Shown here: piece after piece, positions 1 through 8,788 of the stretch
How the letters are laid out: every line of letters starts with the position of its first letter
How positions within the stretch are numbered: position 1 is the first letter of the stretch
Assembly: GCF_003971195.1 (NCBI RefSeq)
Contig: NZ_CP034593.1
Coordinates: 1,674,001-1,738,000 of the forward strand
Direction of reading: 5' to 3'
Length of the DNA stretch: 64,000 bases
Source of the DNA: Flaviflexus ciconiae
GTDB lineage: Bacteria; Actinomycetota; Actinomycetes; Actinomycetales; Actinomycetaceae
Program-made: the position numbers and the translations under genes
The notes under the pieces: model-generated
What the model saw: only the letters and a program-made list of their open reading frames with translations
What the model was told of the DNA's origin: nothing
Databases searched by the model: none

Positions 1-369
1 CCCGGGGCCGGCCTTGATGTCCTTGTACAGCGTGTACGACCGGGGCACGATGCAGCCGACAAGAGAAATAAAGAGAAGGATGTAGATCGCCGCAAACCAC
101 GGCGCGGTGAGGATATTGAAGAAGCCAAGAGCATCGAGGATGGTGCCCCAAATCCCGTTCTTCTCAATCCACTGCTCGGCCAGGACGGGGTCTTGGCGCT
201 TCTGCGGAATGATCGATGCGGGGATGAGCGCGATGACAAGAAGTAGCAGCATGATGATCGCGTTGCGCATCGATGTGAGCTGCCGCCACCCCCACCGGAG
301 CCAGCCCTTCCATCCGATCCCAACGGGAGCCGATGGCTGAGTGTCTCGATTAGACCTAACCGTTTCCAT
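1..369 (-). CDS. resB: ResB-type cytochrome c biogenesis protein, 5' part
   Basis: Only the first 123 residues are present; the gene leaves the window at the left edge. ResB (Ccs1) is the membrane protein that works with CcsA in system II cytochrome c maturation, bringing haem and apocytochrome together. Visible are a basic cytoplasmic N-terminus, a first membrane helix at about residues 36-54, the motif PQKRQDP right behind it (typical of ResB), and a second hydrophobic stretch at about 90-108. Its ATG shares one base with the ccdA stop (TGATG), so it is translated as part of the ccdA operon. The family call is firm; the rest of the protein cannot be judged. Confidence 0.85.
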   Translation of the reverse strand, partial: METVRSNRDTQPSAPVGIGWKGWLRWGWRQLTSMRNAIIMLLLLVIALIPASIIPQKRQDPVLAEQWIEKNGIWGTILDALGFFNILTAPWFAAIYILLFISLVGCIVPRSYTLYKDIKAGPG

Positions 370-1130
370 CACACCACCAGTTCCGTCTGACCCGAAAGAT
401 TCGCGACCCAGTTAATAATGTCGATCCACCAGCCGGTCACCATGAGCAGACCAACGAGGATCAGTGCGACACCACCAAAGATCTGAACTGTCCGGCTGTT
501 CCTGCGCAGCCAACCCAGGATCTTCGTTGAGCGATCAACGGTCAGGGCCGCAATGATGAACGGCAGGCCAAGACCAATGCAGTAGGCGACCGTCAGGATC
601 GTTCCGCGCTCAACGCTTCCACTCGAGAAAGACATTGAAAGTACTGCGGCAAGGGTGGGTCCAATGCACGGCGTCCACCCCAAACCAAACACGCCACCGA
701 GCAGGAAAGCTCCGAGCGGGCCGCCCCGCTTCTGAATATTCAACCTGGTCGTCCGCTGCAGGAACGGCAAACCGCCGATAAAGGCAATGCCCATGACAAT
801 GATGATGGCGCCCGCAATCATCATGACCGTGTCCTGATACTGCGTGAAGCGCGCACCCGCCGCGGAGAAAACGACGCCGAGGAGAACGAAGACGGCGGAG
901 AATCCCGCCACAAACAGCGCTACCGACCCCGCAAGTCGCCAGCTTTTCTGCCCCTCCGCCGTTGCCGGGGCGAGCGACGAAAAGTAGCCAAGGTAGCCCG
1001 GCAGGAGCGGCAAGACGCACGGGGAGGCGAAGGAGACAAGTCCAGCCACCAGCGCGGCCCCAAGCGCTAGGAGCATGGGTCCGCCGGTGACGGCACTAAC
1101 GAAGGAGTCGGCCAGGGACAGCGGCATCAT
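369..1130 (-). CDS. ccdA: CcdA-type thiol-disulfide interchange membrane protein
   Basis: 253 residues, the usual length of the short CcdA family. CcdA carries reducing equivalents across the membrane to the extracytoplasmic thioredoxin that keeps apocytochrome c cysteines reduced. The two signature cysteines are visible: FASPCVLPLLPGY near residue 38 in the first helix and GWTPCIGPTL near residue 155 in the fourth. About six hydrophobic helices follow the family pattern. It lies between the ResA-like lipoprotein (4-base overlap) and resB (1-base overlap), the standard actinobacterial order for cytochrome c maturation. An alternative start is the second ATG codon. Confidence 0.93.
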   Translation of the reverse strand: MMPLSLADSFVSAVTGGPMLLALGAALVAGLVSFASPCVLPLLPGYLGYFSSLAPATAEGQKSWRLAGSVALFVAGFSAVFVLLGVVFSAAGARFTQYQDTVMMIAGAIIIVMGIAFIGGLPFLQRTTRLNIQKRGGPLGAFLLGGVFGLGWTPCIGPTLAAVLSMSFSSGSVERGTILTVAYCIGLGLPFIIAALTVDRSTKILGWLRRNSRTVQIFGGVALILVGLLMVTGWWIDIINWVANLSGQTELVV

Positions 1131-1669
1131 AGAGCGTCGTCGATCATGCCCCGGACAATGTCGGGATCGATCTGGCCAATGTAGCGGGCCGCGGGCCTGC
1201 CCTCGGCATCAAGAATCAGTGTCGTGGGGACCGCCTGGAGCGGAACCGTGCCCTCAAGATCGGCCACAAACTGACCATCGGAACCATCGATTGATTCGTA
1301 GGGGGTTCCAAAAGACCGCTCGAAAGCCTGGGCCGTTGCCGCATTGTCGCGAACGTTCACGCCCAGGACAGTCACGTCATCGGCGTAGTCCTCGGCAATC
1401 GCATTGAGGTCTTCGGCTTCGGCCCGGCATGGCGGACAGGCCGCGTACCACGTGTTAATAACGACGACCTCACCGCGCAGGTCCTCCAGGCTGATCTCTT
1501 CGCCCTCGAAGGTCGTTCCCGAAGCGGAGACGGCGTCAGCTCGTTCGGCCTCTTCCCAGATCACCCAGTTGGCGTCGCCGCCCTCGTATTGCTGTCCTGC
1601 GTCGAGAGTTCCCGAACAGGCCGTCAGAACGGGGAGAAGAAGGAAGGGCAGGATCCTGGCTTTCCGCAC
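1127..1669 (-). CDS. resA: TlpA/ResA-like thiol-disulfide oxidoreductase lipoprotein
   Basis: 180 residues from a GTG start. A short hydrophobic signal ends in the lipobox LTAC (Cys18), so the protein is probably anchored on the outer face of the membrane. The thioredoxin-fold active site is WYAACPPC near residue 79, the CPPC variant common in TlpA relatives, and a cis-Pro region follows at QAVPTT. It would receive electrons from CcdA and reduce apocytochrome c haem-binding cysteines. The GTG shares one base with the stop of the upstream phosphatase and its end overlaps ccdA, indicating translational coupling. Confidence 0.88.
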   Translation of the reverse strand: MRKARILPFLLLPVLTACSGTLDAGQQYEGGDANWVIWEEAERADAVSASGTTFEGEEISLEDLRGEVVVINTWYAACPPCRAEAEDLNAIAEDYADDVTVLGVNVRDNAATAQAFERSFGTPYESIDGSDGQFVADLEGTVPLQAVPTTLILDAEGRPAARYIGQIDPDIVRGMIDDAL

Positions 1670-2339
1670 TACTCTCCCTTCGCCTCGGCAGCCACCGAGG
1701 TGCCGGGAACCATGTCGGCTGCTGACTTTAAGAGTTCAGCGGCGGGCTCCCAGTAGTCGAGCGACAGGAGCTGGGAATCGGCGAAGGTCAGCGACGTAAC
1801 CGATGCAAGTGCACACTGGCGATTGCGCGGATCGTGGGCAAGCGACTTCTTCTCAACGAAGCGCCTCATCGTCCATATCGGCAGCTGGTGGCTAAAGAGC
1901 ACACCCTCACCCCCGCGAGCAGCGTCAAGGGCGGTAGCGATGGCCCCGCTCATGCGACGCACAACGTTCGTGTAGGGCTCGCCCCAGGAGGGCTCAAAAG
2001 GATTCGTGTACCACGAGTAGTAGCGGGGGTGCGCAAGCACCCAGCGATTCTTATTAACTGCGAGACCCTCAAACTTGTTATCGGCCTCGATCAGGCGATC
2101 ATCGATCGCGATCTGCAGATCAAACGCATCGGCGGTCGGCTGGGCCGTTTCCTGGGCCCGTTCAAGGGCGAGGAGGCAACGTAGCGGACATCGTGTCCTT
2201 CGGAGAAGGCCTCTCCAACCTTTTCTCCCATGGCTTTGCCAAGTGCGGTGAGGTGGAATCCTGGCCTACGGCCGTAAAGAATACCGGTCGGGTTGTCCAC
2301 TTCGCCGTGGCGTACGAGGTGAATGGTCGTCAATTCCAT
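1669..2339 (-). CDS. Histidine phosphatase family protein (frameshifted in this sequence)
   Basis: The N-terminal reading frame (from 2339) carries the catalytic LVRHGEVDNP motif and then SSPL; the rest, from ERAQETA to GTSVAAEAKGE, lies one frame away (from about 2166 down to 1669). Restoring one base near 2161-2166 rejoins SSPL(K/Q)RAQETA, the conserved second motif of the phosphoglycerate-mutase-like histidine phosphatases. The corrected protein is about 223 residues. In actinobacteria such a phosphatase commonly precedes the ResA/CcdA/ResB genes, and here its stop shares a base with the resA start. The break is probably a sequencing error; a real pseudogene is the alternative. Substrate unknown. 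Confidence 0.8.
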
Positions 2340-2377
2340 AGGTCAACAGTGCCACACGTGTCTGGGAATGTGGAACG

Positions 2378-2848
2378 TCAGACCGCGGGAGTGGCCGGAT
2401 CGTCAAGAAGGGTCGCCATGATACGCCCAAGCTCGATCAGATCGTCGTGGCCGATCTTGTCAAGCAGGTGCTCGCGCACGGAAGCAACGTGGCTCGGTGC
2501 CAGCTTCTCAAGGAGCGCATACCCTTCATCCGTCATCCGGCAGATACGGCCGCGACCGTCCTTCGCGCAGGTCTCGCGAATAACAAAGCCCTCCTGCTCG
2601 AGGGAGGCAACGGTACGGGTGAGTCGGCTACGGGAGTGCACGAGATCGTCTGCGAGGTCGGACATTCTCATCGACCAGTCATCCGATTCGGACAGGCGCA
2701 CGAGAACCTCATACTTGTTAAGGGTGAGCCCGTGAGTCTCAAACAGGTCATGACCAATCTGCGCACTGAGGCGCGCGGAACCGCGCAGGTAATTGCGCCA
2801 AGCCGCCTGCTCATCGGCTTCCAGCCATTTTGTGCTTTGCTCTGACAT
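2378..2848 (-). CDS. MarR family transcriptional regulator
   Basis: 156 residues from the ATG at 2848, chosen because AGGAG lies five bases upstream; a longer reading from 2881 has no such site. The winged helix-turn-helix is seen at about residues 45-105 (YEVLVRLSES, SRLTRTVASLEQEGFVIRE), followed by the wing CAKDGRGRICRMTDEG, then C-terminal dimerisation helices. MarR proteins repress genes for stress response or efflux until a small ligand binds. The target and ligand are not evident: neighbours are the phosphatase/cytochrome set on one side and a glutaredoxin on the other, all on the same strand. Confidence 0.88.
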   Translation of the reverse strand: MSEQSTKWLEADEQAAWRNYLRGSARLSAQIGHDLFETHGLTLNKYEVLVRLSESDDWSMRMSDLADDLVHSRSRLTRTVASLEQEGFVIRETCAKDGRGRICRMTDEGYALLEKLAPSHVASVREHLLDKIGHDDLIELGRIMATLLDDPATPAV

Positions 2849-2883
2849 GCCTACTCCTCTATCCACTGGTAAGCATACCAAAA

Positions 2884-3153
2884 TTAGTTAAAATGTAAAC
2901 TACTTTTTATTCGAGACCACATACCGGGCTTCGTCGCCTTGTCGAGTGCAACCTTCGAAGACGTCAGTTTAGTTACTGCCCTGGGCCCATCAAGCAGCAC
3001 GGGCAGATCGTCCGAGTACTGAGCGAGTGCGGGATCATCATCATCGATATTAACCGCACGCCATTCAATACCCCGCTCCGACTCGATCTGCGCAAGCGAT
3101 TCCTCAGCCTGCTCGCACAGGTGGCAACCGGGACGCACAACGAGGGTGTACAT
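2884..3153 (-). CDS. Glutaredoxin-like protein
   Basis: 89 residues. The ATG at 3153 is chosen because GGAGG precedes it and the protein starts directly with the first beta strand (YTLVVRPGCHLCEQA). The CHLC motif is the redox-active CxxC of the short glutaredoxin/DUF836 family. A DLPVLLDG segment matches the conserved cis-Pro region. The C-terminal residues (KPGMWSRIKSSLHF) are basic. It likely reduces small thiols or mixed disulfides in the cytoplasm. It is followed within 40 bases by the MarR gene on the same strand, so the two may be co-transcribed. Confidence 0.8.
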   Translation of the reverse strand: MYTLVVRPGCHLCEQAEESLAQIESERGIEWRAVNIDDDDPALAQYSDDLPVLLDGPRAVTKLTSSKVALDKATKPGMWSRIKSSLHFN

Positions 3154-3312
3154 GTTTCCTCCAGTGGAATCGGGTTCAGGCATTGAATCAGTGGGTTCAG
3201 GGTCAACGTTTAGTTTCTGAACTGGTCGCGCTTCCGGTTTTCTGGACATACTTCCAGTTTCCTAGTAGCGCTTCCAATCGCTTTTTAGAAGCTCGACCAT
3301 TCGCTGGATACA

Positions 3313-3343
3313 GATGTGGGCCCGGACATACCGGACCCACATC
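3313..3343 (-). terminator. Hairpin behind the bS22 gene
   Basis: GATGTGGGCCCGG (3313-3325) pairs with CCGGACCCACATC (3331-3343) across a 5-base loop; the one non-Watson-Crick position becomes a G-U pair in RNA read from the minus strand. It starts four bases after the bS22 stop codon. There is no clear U run, so termination strength is uncertain. Confidence 0.55.
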
Positions 3344-3346
3344 GAG

Positions 3347-3445
3347 TCACTTCTTGTTGCGACGCTGGTGACGCGTCTTGCGAAGCAGCTTACGGTGCTT
3401 CTTCTTGGACATACGCTTGCGGCGCTTCTTAACTACGGAACCCAC
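3347..3445 (-). CDS. 30S ribosomal protein bS22 (AURKAIP1/COX24 domain)
   Basis: A 32-residue, extremely basic protein read from GTG at 3445: it begins GSVVKKRRKRMSKKKH and ends RHQRRNKK. This matches the tiny actinobacterial small-subunit protein bS22, which was found in mycobacterial ribosomes and has the AURKAIP1/COX24 domain. A strong ribosome-binding site GGAGGT lies five bases before the GTG. It is too short for default gene callers and easily missed. It sits next to the BldC-like gene, an arrangement seen in many actinobacteria. Confidence 0.9.
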   Translation of the reverse strand: MGSVVKKRRKRMSKKKHRKLLRKTRHQRRNKK

Positions 3446-3467
3446 GGGTTACCTCCAATGTCGGGAC

Positions 3468-3485
3468 GGCGAAGACTCCTTCGCC
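3468..3485. terminator. Small hairpin between bldC-like and bS22 genes
   Basis: GGCGAAG (3468-3474) and CTTCGCC (3479-3485) form a perfect 7-bp stem with the 4-base loop ACTC. It lies downstream of the BldC-like gene and upstream of bS22 (both minus strand), so it may end bldC transcription or act as part of the bS22 leader. No U tract is present. Confidence 0.4.
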
Positions 3486-3519
3486 AATGGTCACCCGGAG
3501 ATTCTACCGCTTCTTCTGC

Positions 3520-3729
3520 CTAAGCGTGTCTTTCGTCAGCGTCGTAGGCGGTTTTTGAGAGCAATTCGTCAACAGCCTCGGTGGGGACCCGGTAGGAGTT
3601 CCCGACGCGAACGGCCGGCAGGTCGCCGGAATGTACCATACGGTAGACGGTCATTCGAGACACACGTGCGAGCTCCGCGACTTCGGCAACCGTCATAAAT
3701 TGCGGCGCCGAGGGAGGTACCTGTGACAT
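3520..3729 (-). CDS. BldC-like helix-turn-helix protein
   Basis: 69 residues, almost entirely one MerR-like/excisionase-type helix-turn-helix: FMTVAEVAELARVSRMTVYR, then HSGDLPAVRVGNSYRVP. Length and motif order match BldC of Streptomyces and its orthologues in non-sporulating actinobacteria, a stand-alone DNA-binding domain that binds cooperatively to direct repeats. It lacks the effector domain of classical MerR proteins, so it is probably not ligand controlled. The family assignment is strong; whether it acts as BldC does in development is inference. Confidence 0.85.
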   Translation of the reverse strand: MSQVPPSAPQFMTVAEVAELARVSRMTVYRMVHSGDLPAVRVGNSYRVPTEAVDELLSKTAYDADERHA

Positions 3730-3919
3730 ACGTTTCCGTTCTTACGAGGAGAAGCCGTAACCTAACCGGTCGCGACTCCAGTGGAGTTATGCTCTTGATC
3801 ATCATAGGGGACGAATGGGCCAAATGCCGATTAATTGCTGGATGTCGGCTGGATCATCTCTCATTGGGGACGCATTGAGAGTACTCTTCAACATGGTCGG
3901 ACCAGCGTCAGGAGGTGTC

Positions 3920-5299
3920 GTGGCAGCCGATAAGCGTGACAAACCACACATGGCACGTGTGCGCAATTGGGTCGATAGGATCGCTCATGAGCGCCCTGCG
4001 CGGCTCGCTCTCATCGTTTTCGCTTCGATCATTGCCGTAGCCACCGTGCTCCTATTCCTTCCCATTGCCCGAACCGGGCCGGGCGGAGCCTCCTTCATTG
4101 ACGCCTTTTTTACCGCAACCTCGGCCGTATCCGTCACGGGACTATCCGTATTGGATACGGCATCGTCCTGGACCGGCTTCGGCCACGTTGTCATCATGGT
4201 GTCGATGATGATCGGCGGCCTGGGTGTTATGACCCTCGCCTCGATCCTCGGCAGGGCCGTCTCACACCGCATCGGCCTCACTCAGAAGCTTCTGGCCGCC
4301 TCGGAGACAAAGACTCGTCTTGGCGAGGTCGGCTCTCTCCTGACCGCCGTTCTCGTAGCCTCACTATCTGTTGAGGCCCTCCTGACGGTTGTTCTTCTCC
4401 CCTCCTTTTTAGGAATGGGAGAGCCCCTCCTGGAGGCTATCTGGCATTCGATGTTCATGGCGGTGTCGATCTTCAACAACGGCGGCTTTGTCATCGTTGA
4501 GGGCGGCCTATCCCCCATGGTTGGTGACTGGCTGTTCTGCATTCCGATCATTTTCGGCACCATGGTTGGTGCCATCGGCTTCCCCGTCATCCAGGATGTC
4601 TACGCGAACTGGCGCAAGCCCCGCTTCCTTTCCCTCCACTCCAAGCTAACGATCTCCACCTACCTGATTCTCTGGCTTGGCGGCACGATCGCGATCTTCT
4701 TCTTCGAATGGGGGAACCCGGCAAGCCTCGGCGGCCTCCAAGGCGACGACAAGATCCTTGCGGGACTCCTCCAGGGAACAACACCCCGATCATCGGGGCT
4801 TTCAACGTTGGACCTGGCGGAGATGAACAACTCGACCCTGCTGATCATGAACGCGCTCATGTTTGTCGGCGGCGGCTCCGCTTCGACCGCTGGCGGTATC
4901 AAGGTCGCCACCTTTGCCGTCCTTGTTCTCGCTATCGTTGCCGAGGCACGAGGCGACCGCGACATTGTTGCCTTCGGTAAGAGAATTCCCTCTTCCACGC
5001 TCCGCCTCGCGGTCTCCGCAGCATTCCTTGGGGCCACGCTGGTCGGCGTCGGCACCCTGGCTCTTATGCACGTCACGGACCTGTCCCTCCAGGTGGCACT
5101 CTTCGAGGTCATCTCTGCCTTTGCCACGTGCGGACTCTCCCTCGGCATCACCGCCAGCCTTCCCACGGCCGGCAAACTCATCCTCATCCTCCTCATGTTC
5201 TCGGGCCGTGTCGGCACCATGACCCTGGCCGCAGCACTTGCCATGAGAGAAACCCAGCGCCAGATCCGCTACACCGAGGAACGCCCCATTATTGGCTGA
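3920..5299 (+). CDS. ktrB: KtrB/TrkH-type potassium uptake membrane subunit
   Basis: 459 residues from GTG at 3920, selected because AGGAGG lies directly upstream; an earlier ATG at 3893 lacks a site. KtrB is the K+ (Na+-dependent) channel-like translocator made of four M1-P-M2 repeats. The four selectivity-filter loops are visible as TSAVSVTGLSVLD, FNNGGFVI, TPRSSGLSTLDL and FATCGLSLG, each keeping its glycine. It is followed by the regulatory subunit gene ktrA after 116 bases on the same strand. The window also contains a kup gene (50.4 kb), giving the cell two K+ uptake systems. Confidence 0.92.
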   Translation: MAADKRDKPHMARVRNWVDRIAHERPARLALIVFASIIAVATVLLFLPIARTGPGGASFIDAFFTATSAVSVTGLSVLDTASSWTGFGHVVIMVSMMIGGLGVMTLASILGRAVSHRIGLTQKLLAASETKTRLGEVGSLLTAVLVASLSVEALLTVVLLPSFLGMGEPLLEAIWHSMFMAVSIFNNGGFVIVEGGLSPMVGDWLFCIPIIFGTMVGAIGFPVIQDVYANWRKPRFLSLHSKLTISTYLILWLGGTIAIFFFEWGNPASLGGLQGDDKILAGLLQGTTPRSSGLSTLDLAEMNNSTLLIMNALMFVGGGSASTAGGIKVATFAVLVLAIVAEARGDRDIVAFGKRIPSSTLRLAVSAAFLGATLVGVGTLALMHVTDLSLQVALFEVISAFATCGLSLGITASLPTAGKLILILLMFSGRVGTMTLAAALAMRETQRQIRYTEERPIIG

Positions 5300-5415
5300 C
5301 GCCAGTCACACAGTTAACTGCCCAGCGCTCGGCTGTAACTCAGTCGCCCTGAGGCTCCCCGCACTCAGTCACTCCGACACTCGCTGGGGCGCATATGATG
5401 TTCATGGAGGTACGC

Positions 5416-6081
5416 ATGCGCAAATCACAGGATCCGCTTGGAGCCGTTCTCGTCATTGGACTGGGCCGCTTCGGCTCCGCTGTCGCGCTCACGTTGGCCG
5501 AGCAGGGCCGCGAGGTGCTCGCGGTAGAGAAGGACCCGCTTCTTGCCAACCAGTGGTCGCACCGGTTTACCGTGATCGAAGCCGATTCCACTTCAAAGGA
5601 CGCCCTCGAGCAACTTGGCGCCCGAGACTTCTCCGTTGCCGTTGTCGGCATTGGTTCCTCCTTGGAAGCTTCCGTTCTGACTGCCGCAAACCTGGTGGAG
5701 ATGGGGATCCCGGAGATCTGGGCGAAAGCCACCTCCCGTGACCACGGCAGGATCCTGGAAAAGATCGGTGCCCACAGGCGCGTTTTCCCCGAATACGATG
5801 CTGGCAGGCGCGTGGCCCACATGGTGGCTGGCCGCATGATTGATTACATCGAGATGGACGATAACTTCACCATCGTGAAGATGAGGCCGCCCCTCGAACT
5901 CCGTGGCTTCACCATCGGTGAGTCAAAGGTCCGCGAGCGCTATGGCGTCAACATCCTGGGCGTCAAAGCCCCGCACCAGCCATTCGAGTACGCAACCCCC
6001 GAGACTCGGATCGGCGAAGACGATCTCATCATTGTCTCCGGCAACGTTGAGCTCCTCGACGAGTTTGCGTCACGCCGGTAG
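5416..6081 (+). CDS. ktrA: KtrA/TrkA-type potassium channel regulatory subunit
   Basis: 221 residues from ATG at 5416, preceded by GGAGG with a five-base spacer; the upstream ATGs have no ribosome-binding site. An N-terminal RCK/Rossmann domain starts with VLVIGLGRFGSAVALTLAEQ (GxGxxG) and ends the first strand set with VEKD, the nucleotide ribose-binding acid. A C-terminal RCK_C domain begins about residue 140 (MRPPLELRGFTIGES). It forms a cytoplasmic ring gating KtrB in response to nucleotides and, in many Gram-positives, to c-di-AMP. Confidence 0.92.
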   Translation: MRKSQDPLGAVLVIGLGRFGSAVALTLAEQGREVLAVEKDPLLANQWSHRFTVIEADSTSKDALEQLGARDFSVAVVGIGSSLEASVLTAANLVEMGIPEIWAKATSRDHGRILEKIGAHRRVFPEYDAGRRVAHMVAGRMIDYIEMDDNFTIVKMRPPLELRGFTIGESKVRERYGVNILGVKAPHQPFEYATPETRIGEDDLIIVSGNVELLDEFASRR

Positions 6082-6124
6082 TTCCGTGACGCGATTCGCC
6101 ACTGTCCTTCGATAACCTCATCCC

Positions 6125-7476
6125 ATGGCAAAAACACGCACGTCATTCGTGTGCTCGGAATGTGGATGGGACACCTCGAAGTGGGTGGGCCGCTGCGCAC
6201 AGTGCGAGGCTTGGGGGACTATGGTGGAGAACCGTCCGGCCCCAACAACCACTGCCAAGGCACTCGCACCCACGTCCCCGGCCGTACCCATCACGGAGGT
6301 GAAGACAACCGCAAGCAAGCGTTCTTCCACCGGTGTCGGTGAGCTCGACCGGGTTCTTGGTGGCGGGCTTGTACCCGGTGCTGTGATCCTCCTGGCTGGC
6401 GAACCTGGCGTCGGTAAGTCCACGTTGCTTTTGGACGTGGCGGCCCAGATATCCCGGATCAACTCCGAGCCGGTCCTCTACATCTCCGGTGAGGAATCTG
6501 CCTCGCAGGTCCGTCTCCGCGCCGAGCGCATCGGCGCCCTCTCTCCCAGCCTGCACCTTGCCGCAGAAGCCGATCTGTCGACGATCATTGGGCACGTCGA
6601 ATCGGCTCGCCCTTCCATGCTTGTTGTCGACTCGGTTCAGACCATCATGGACACGTCCGTGGATGGTGCTGCCGGTGGCGTCTCCCAGGTACGTGCAGTA
6701 ACTGCCGGTCTCGTTCATCTTGCTAAGTCGAAGAACCTTCCGGTTCTCCTCGTTGGCCACGTGACGAAGGACGGCTCAATTGCGGGTCCCCGCGTTCTCG
6801 AGCACCTTGTCGATGTCGTGTGCCAGTTTGACGGAGACCGTCATTCCCGCCTTCGCATGGTGCGTGCTATCAAGAACCGGTACGGACCAACCGACGAAGT
6901 CGGCTGCTTCGAGCTGGTTGATGATGGGATTAACGAGCTTCCCGATCCGTCCGGTCTTTTTCTTTCCGACCGGGCACGCACCGTCCCGGGTACGTGCGTG
7001 ACGATCACGCTTGAGGGTCGGCGTCCCATGCCGGTGGAGATCCAGTCCCTGGCCGTGGCCCCGCGGGTCCCCCGCGGAGAACAACGTCGGGTGTTGATTC
7101 TTCGAGGGTTGCCATGACCGTCGCTGTTCTCCAGTCACGGCTCGGCGTCGATCTTGATCGTAAAGACATCTTCGTTTCCACGATCGGTGGCGCCCGAGCC
7201 TCCGAACCGTCAACGGACCTCGCGGCTGCCCTGTCCCTAGCTTCGGCCGTCGCTGACCTGCCACTCGCCCCCGGCGTCATTGCCCTCGGCGAAGTTGCAC
7301 TGACGGGTGAAGTCCGTCCCATCGTCGGACTCGAGCAGAGACTGGGCGAAGCAGTACGCCTCGGCTTCACTAAGGCACTGATCCCCGCAGGAACTGACGT
7401 CAAGGTTCCCAACGGAATGACGATCGCACCGGTGGCCGATGTGGCTGCGGCCGTGAAGGAAGTGCTTCCAGTCTAG
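6125..7476 (+). CDS. radA: DNA repair protein RadA (frameshifted in this sequence)
   Basis: RadA is a hexameric DnaB-like helicase that promotes branch migration during recombination. N-terminal zinc finger (CSECGWDTSKWVGRCAQC), Walker A GEPGVGKST, RadA signature KNRYGPTDEVG and a C-terminal Lon-protease-like domain (VFST IGG-type strand, SEPSTDLAAALSLASA) are all present. The frame breaks near 7069-7073: five Cs occur where six restore VPPRRTTSGVDSSRVAM, which is the conserved link into the Lon-like domain. The corrected protein is about 450 residues, normal for RadA. In many actinobacteria disA follows radA; here the next 98 bases hold no gene. Confidence 0.92.
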
Positions 7477-7574
7477 CCTCGCAGGCGACTGTGGGTTATC
7501 GCCATCTGCCTATGGCATTGAAAAGAATCGTGACCCCGAGGTAATCGCTTTCGACACCGGTGGAGCTTTCGCAC

Positions 7575-8720
7575 TCAGTCCTGAATGTGCTCGTGGTCCT
7601 CGGGGATATCTTCGTCAACGATGAACTCTTCGGTGGGGTCGTTTTCTTCATCAACGGCAGCGTCTTCGTTTGTTGTTTCCTCGGTCGGCTCTTCCGTGGT
7701 TTCTTCCTCGGTCGGCTCCTCAGCGGGAGCGGCACCTGAAGAGTCCGTGAGGACAAAGGACTGCCTTAGCTGCGGGAATTCGGTTCCGTCGACGGATCCC
7801 TGGACAACATAGGTGCCGGGGCGCGGTGCAGGTAAGCCACCTGTGCACTCAGCGTTGGATCTGTTGCCACCCCACTGAACATCAATCTGAGTGGAGACTC
7901 CGGGGCTAAACACGTATAGCTCAGACTCGTCTCCAGACACGCAGTGGTTCGAGGCCCAAATATTGTCATTACCGGACGTAACCTCAAGGACGAGATGATC
8001 CGATCCAGCATCCAGCGAACACGTCTGCTCCGAGGTATTCGTCATCGATACAGCAAACGTGATCGGATATCCCGCGACACTTCCAAAGCGGTTGATATCC
8101 ATCTCCAGCATGCTGGGGTCGCACGGGATAACGTCAAAGTTATCTTCCTCGGAACCCGCAACTATTTGTTCCTCGCGCTTGTTCAGCTGCGACTGCAGGA
8201 ATACGGCTGCACCGATCGCCAAAGCTGCGACGAGCACAGCAATGATTGCACCGATGATGAGACGCTTCTTCTTTTCCTTAGCCGCCTGTTCCTCTGCTGA
8301 CAGCGGCTTCGGCCGCGGCTTCCTTGTTGCGGTTGCGGAGGATTTCCCAATTTGGGATTGTTTCCGGCCGCTCGGTCGCCTACTTGGTGCACCCTTGGCG
8401 GGCTGCTGGGTGGCACGACCGGCTGTGCCTCGCGCACTCGTCCGAGAGGTTCCTTGCCGGGAGGCAGTGGTCGACGTGGAGCGACTGGTCCGCTTCGGTG
8501 TGCCGTCGGCTGCCGTGGGGCGCGGGCGTGGCTTACGCTCACTCGGGGTCCTCTTTGGACTACCGTCGCGCGGTAGCGTGCCGGGGATCGGCTTCGTTTC
8601 AGAAGGTCTGGGGCGCTTTGCGCCGCGCGCGGGCGTGCCCGACCGGCGAGCCTTACCGGGCTCGCCTCTTCCGGGGGTGTTGCCCTTGCGGGGCTTCCCC
8701 TGATCCTCAGAATCCTTCAC
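7575..8720 (-). CDS. Single-pass membrane protein with basic disordered N-terminus
   Basis: 381 residues, no family recognised. About 150 N-terminal residues are rich in Lys, Arg, Pro, Ser, Thr and Gly and look disordered. A membrane helix follows at about residues 154-176 (RLIIGAIIAVLVAALAIGAAVF). The outer part contains a roughly 130-residue beta-rich domain with four cysteines (ending RQSFVLTDSS), then an acidic Glu/Thr-rich tail (TEEETTEEPTEETT). The topology suggests a cytoplasmic basic arm, possibly binding nucleic acid or membrane lipids, and an exported domain. It is convergent with radA and divergent from mutY. The function is unknown. Confidence 0.75.
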   Translation of the reverse strand: MKDSEDQGKPRKGNTPGRGEPGKARRSGTPARGAKRPRPSETKPIPGTLPRDGSPKRTPSERKPRPRPTAADGTPKRTSRSTSTTASRQGTSRTSARGTAGRATQQPAKGAPSRRPSGRKQSQIGKSSATATRKPRPKPLSAEEQAAKEKKKRLIIGAIIAVLVAALAIGAAVFLQSQLNKREEQIVAGSEEDNFDVIPCDPSMLEMDINRFGSVAGYPITFAVSMTNTSEQTCSLDAGSDHLVLEVTSGNDNIWASNHCVSGDESELYVFSPGVSTQIDVQWGGNRSNAECTGGLPAPRPGTYVVQGSVDGTEFPQLRQSFVLTDSSGAAPAEEPTEEETTEEPTEETTNEDAAVDEENDPTEEFIVDEDIPEDHEHIQD

Positions 8721-8788
8721 GCTACTAACTTAGAGCCGTTGAGCATCGAAATGCTTGATCAGCGCGCCCCTGTGACACACTAAGAACG

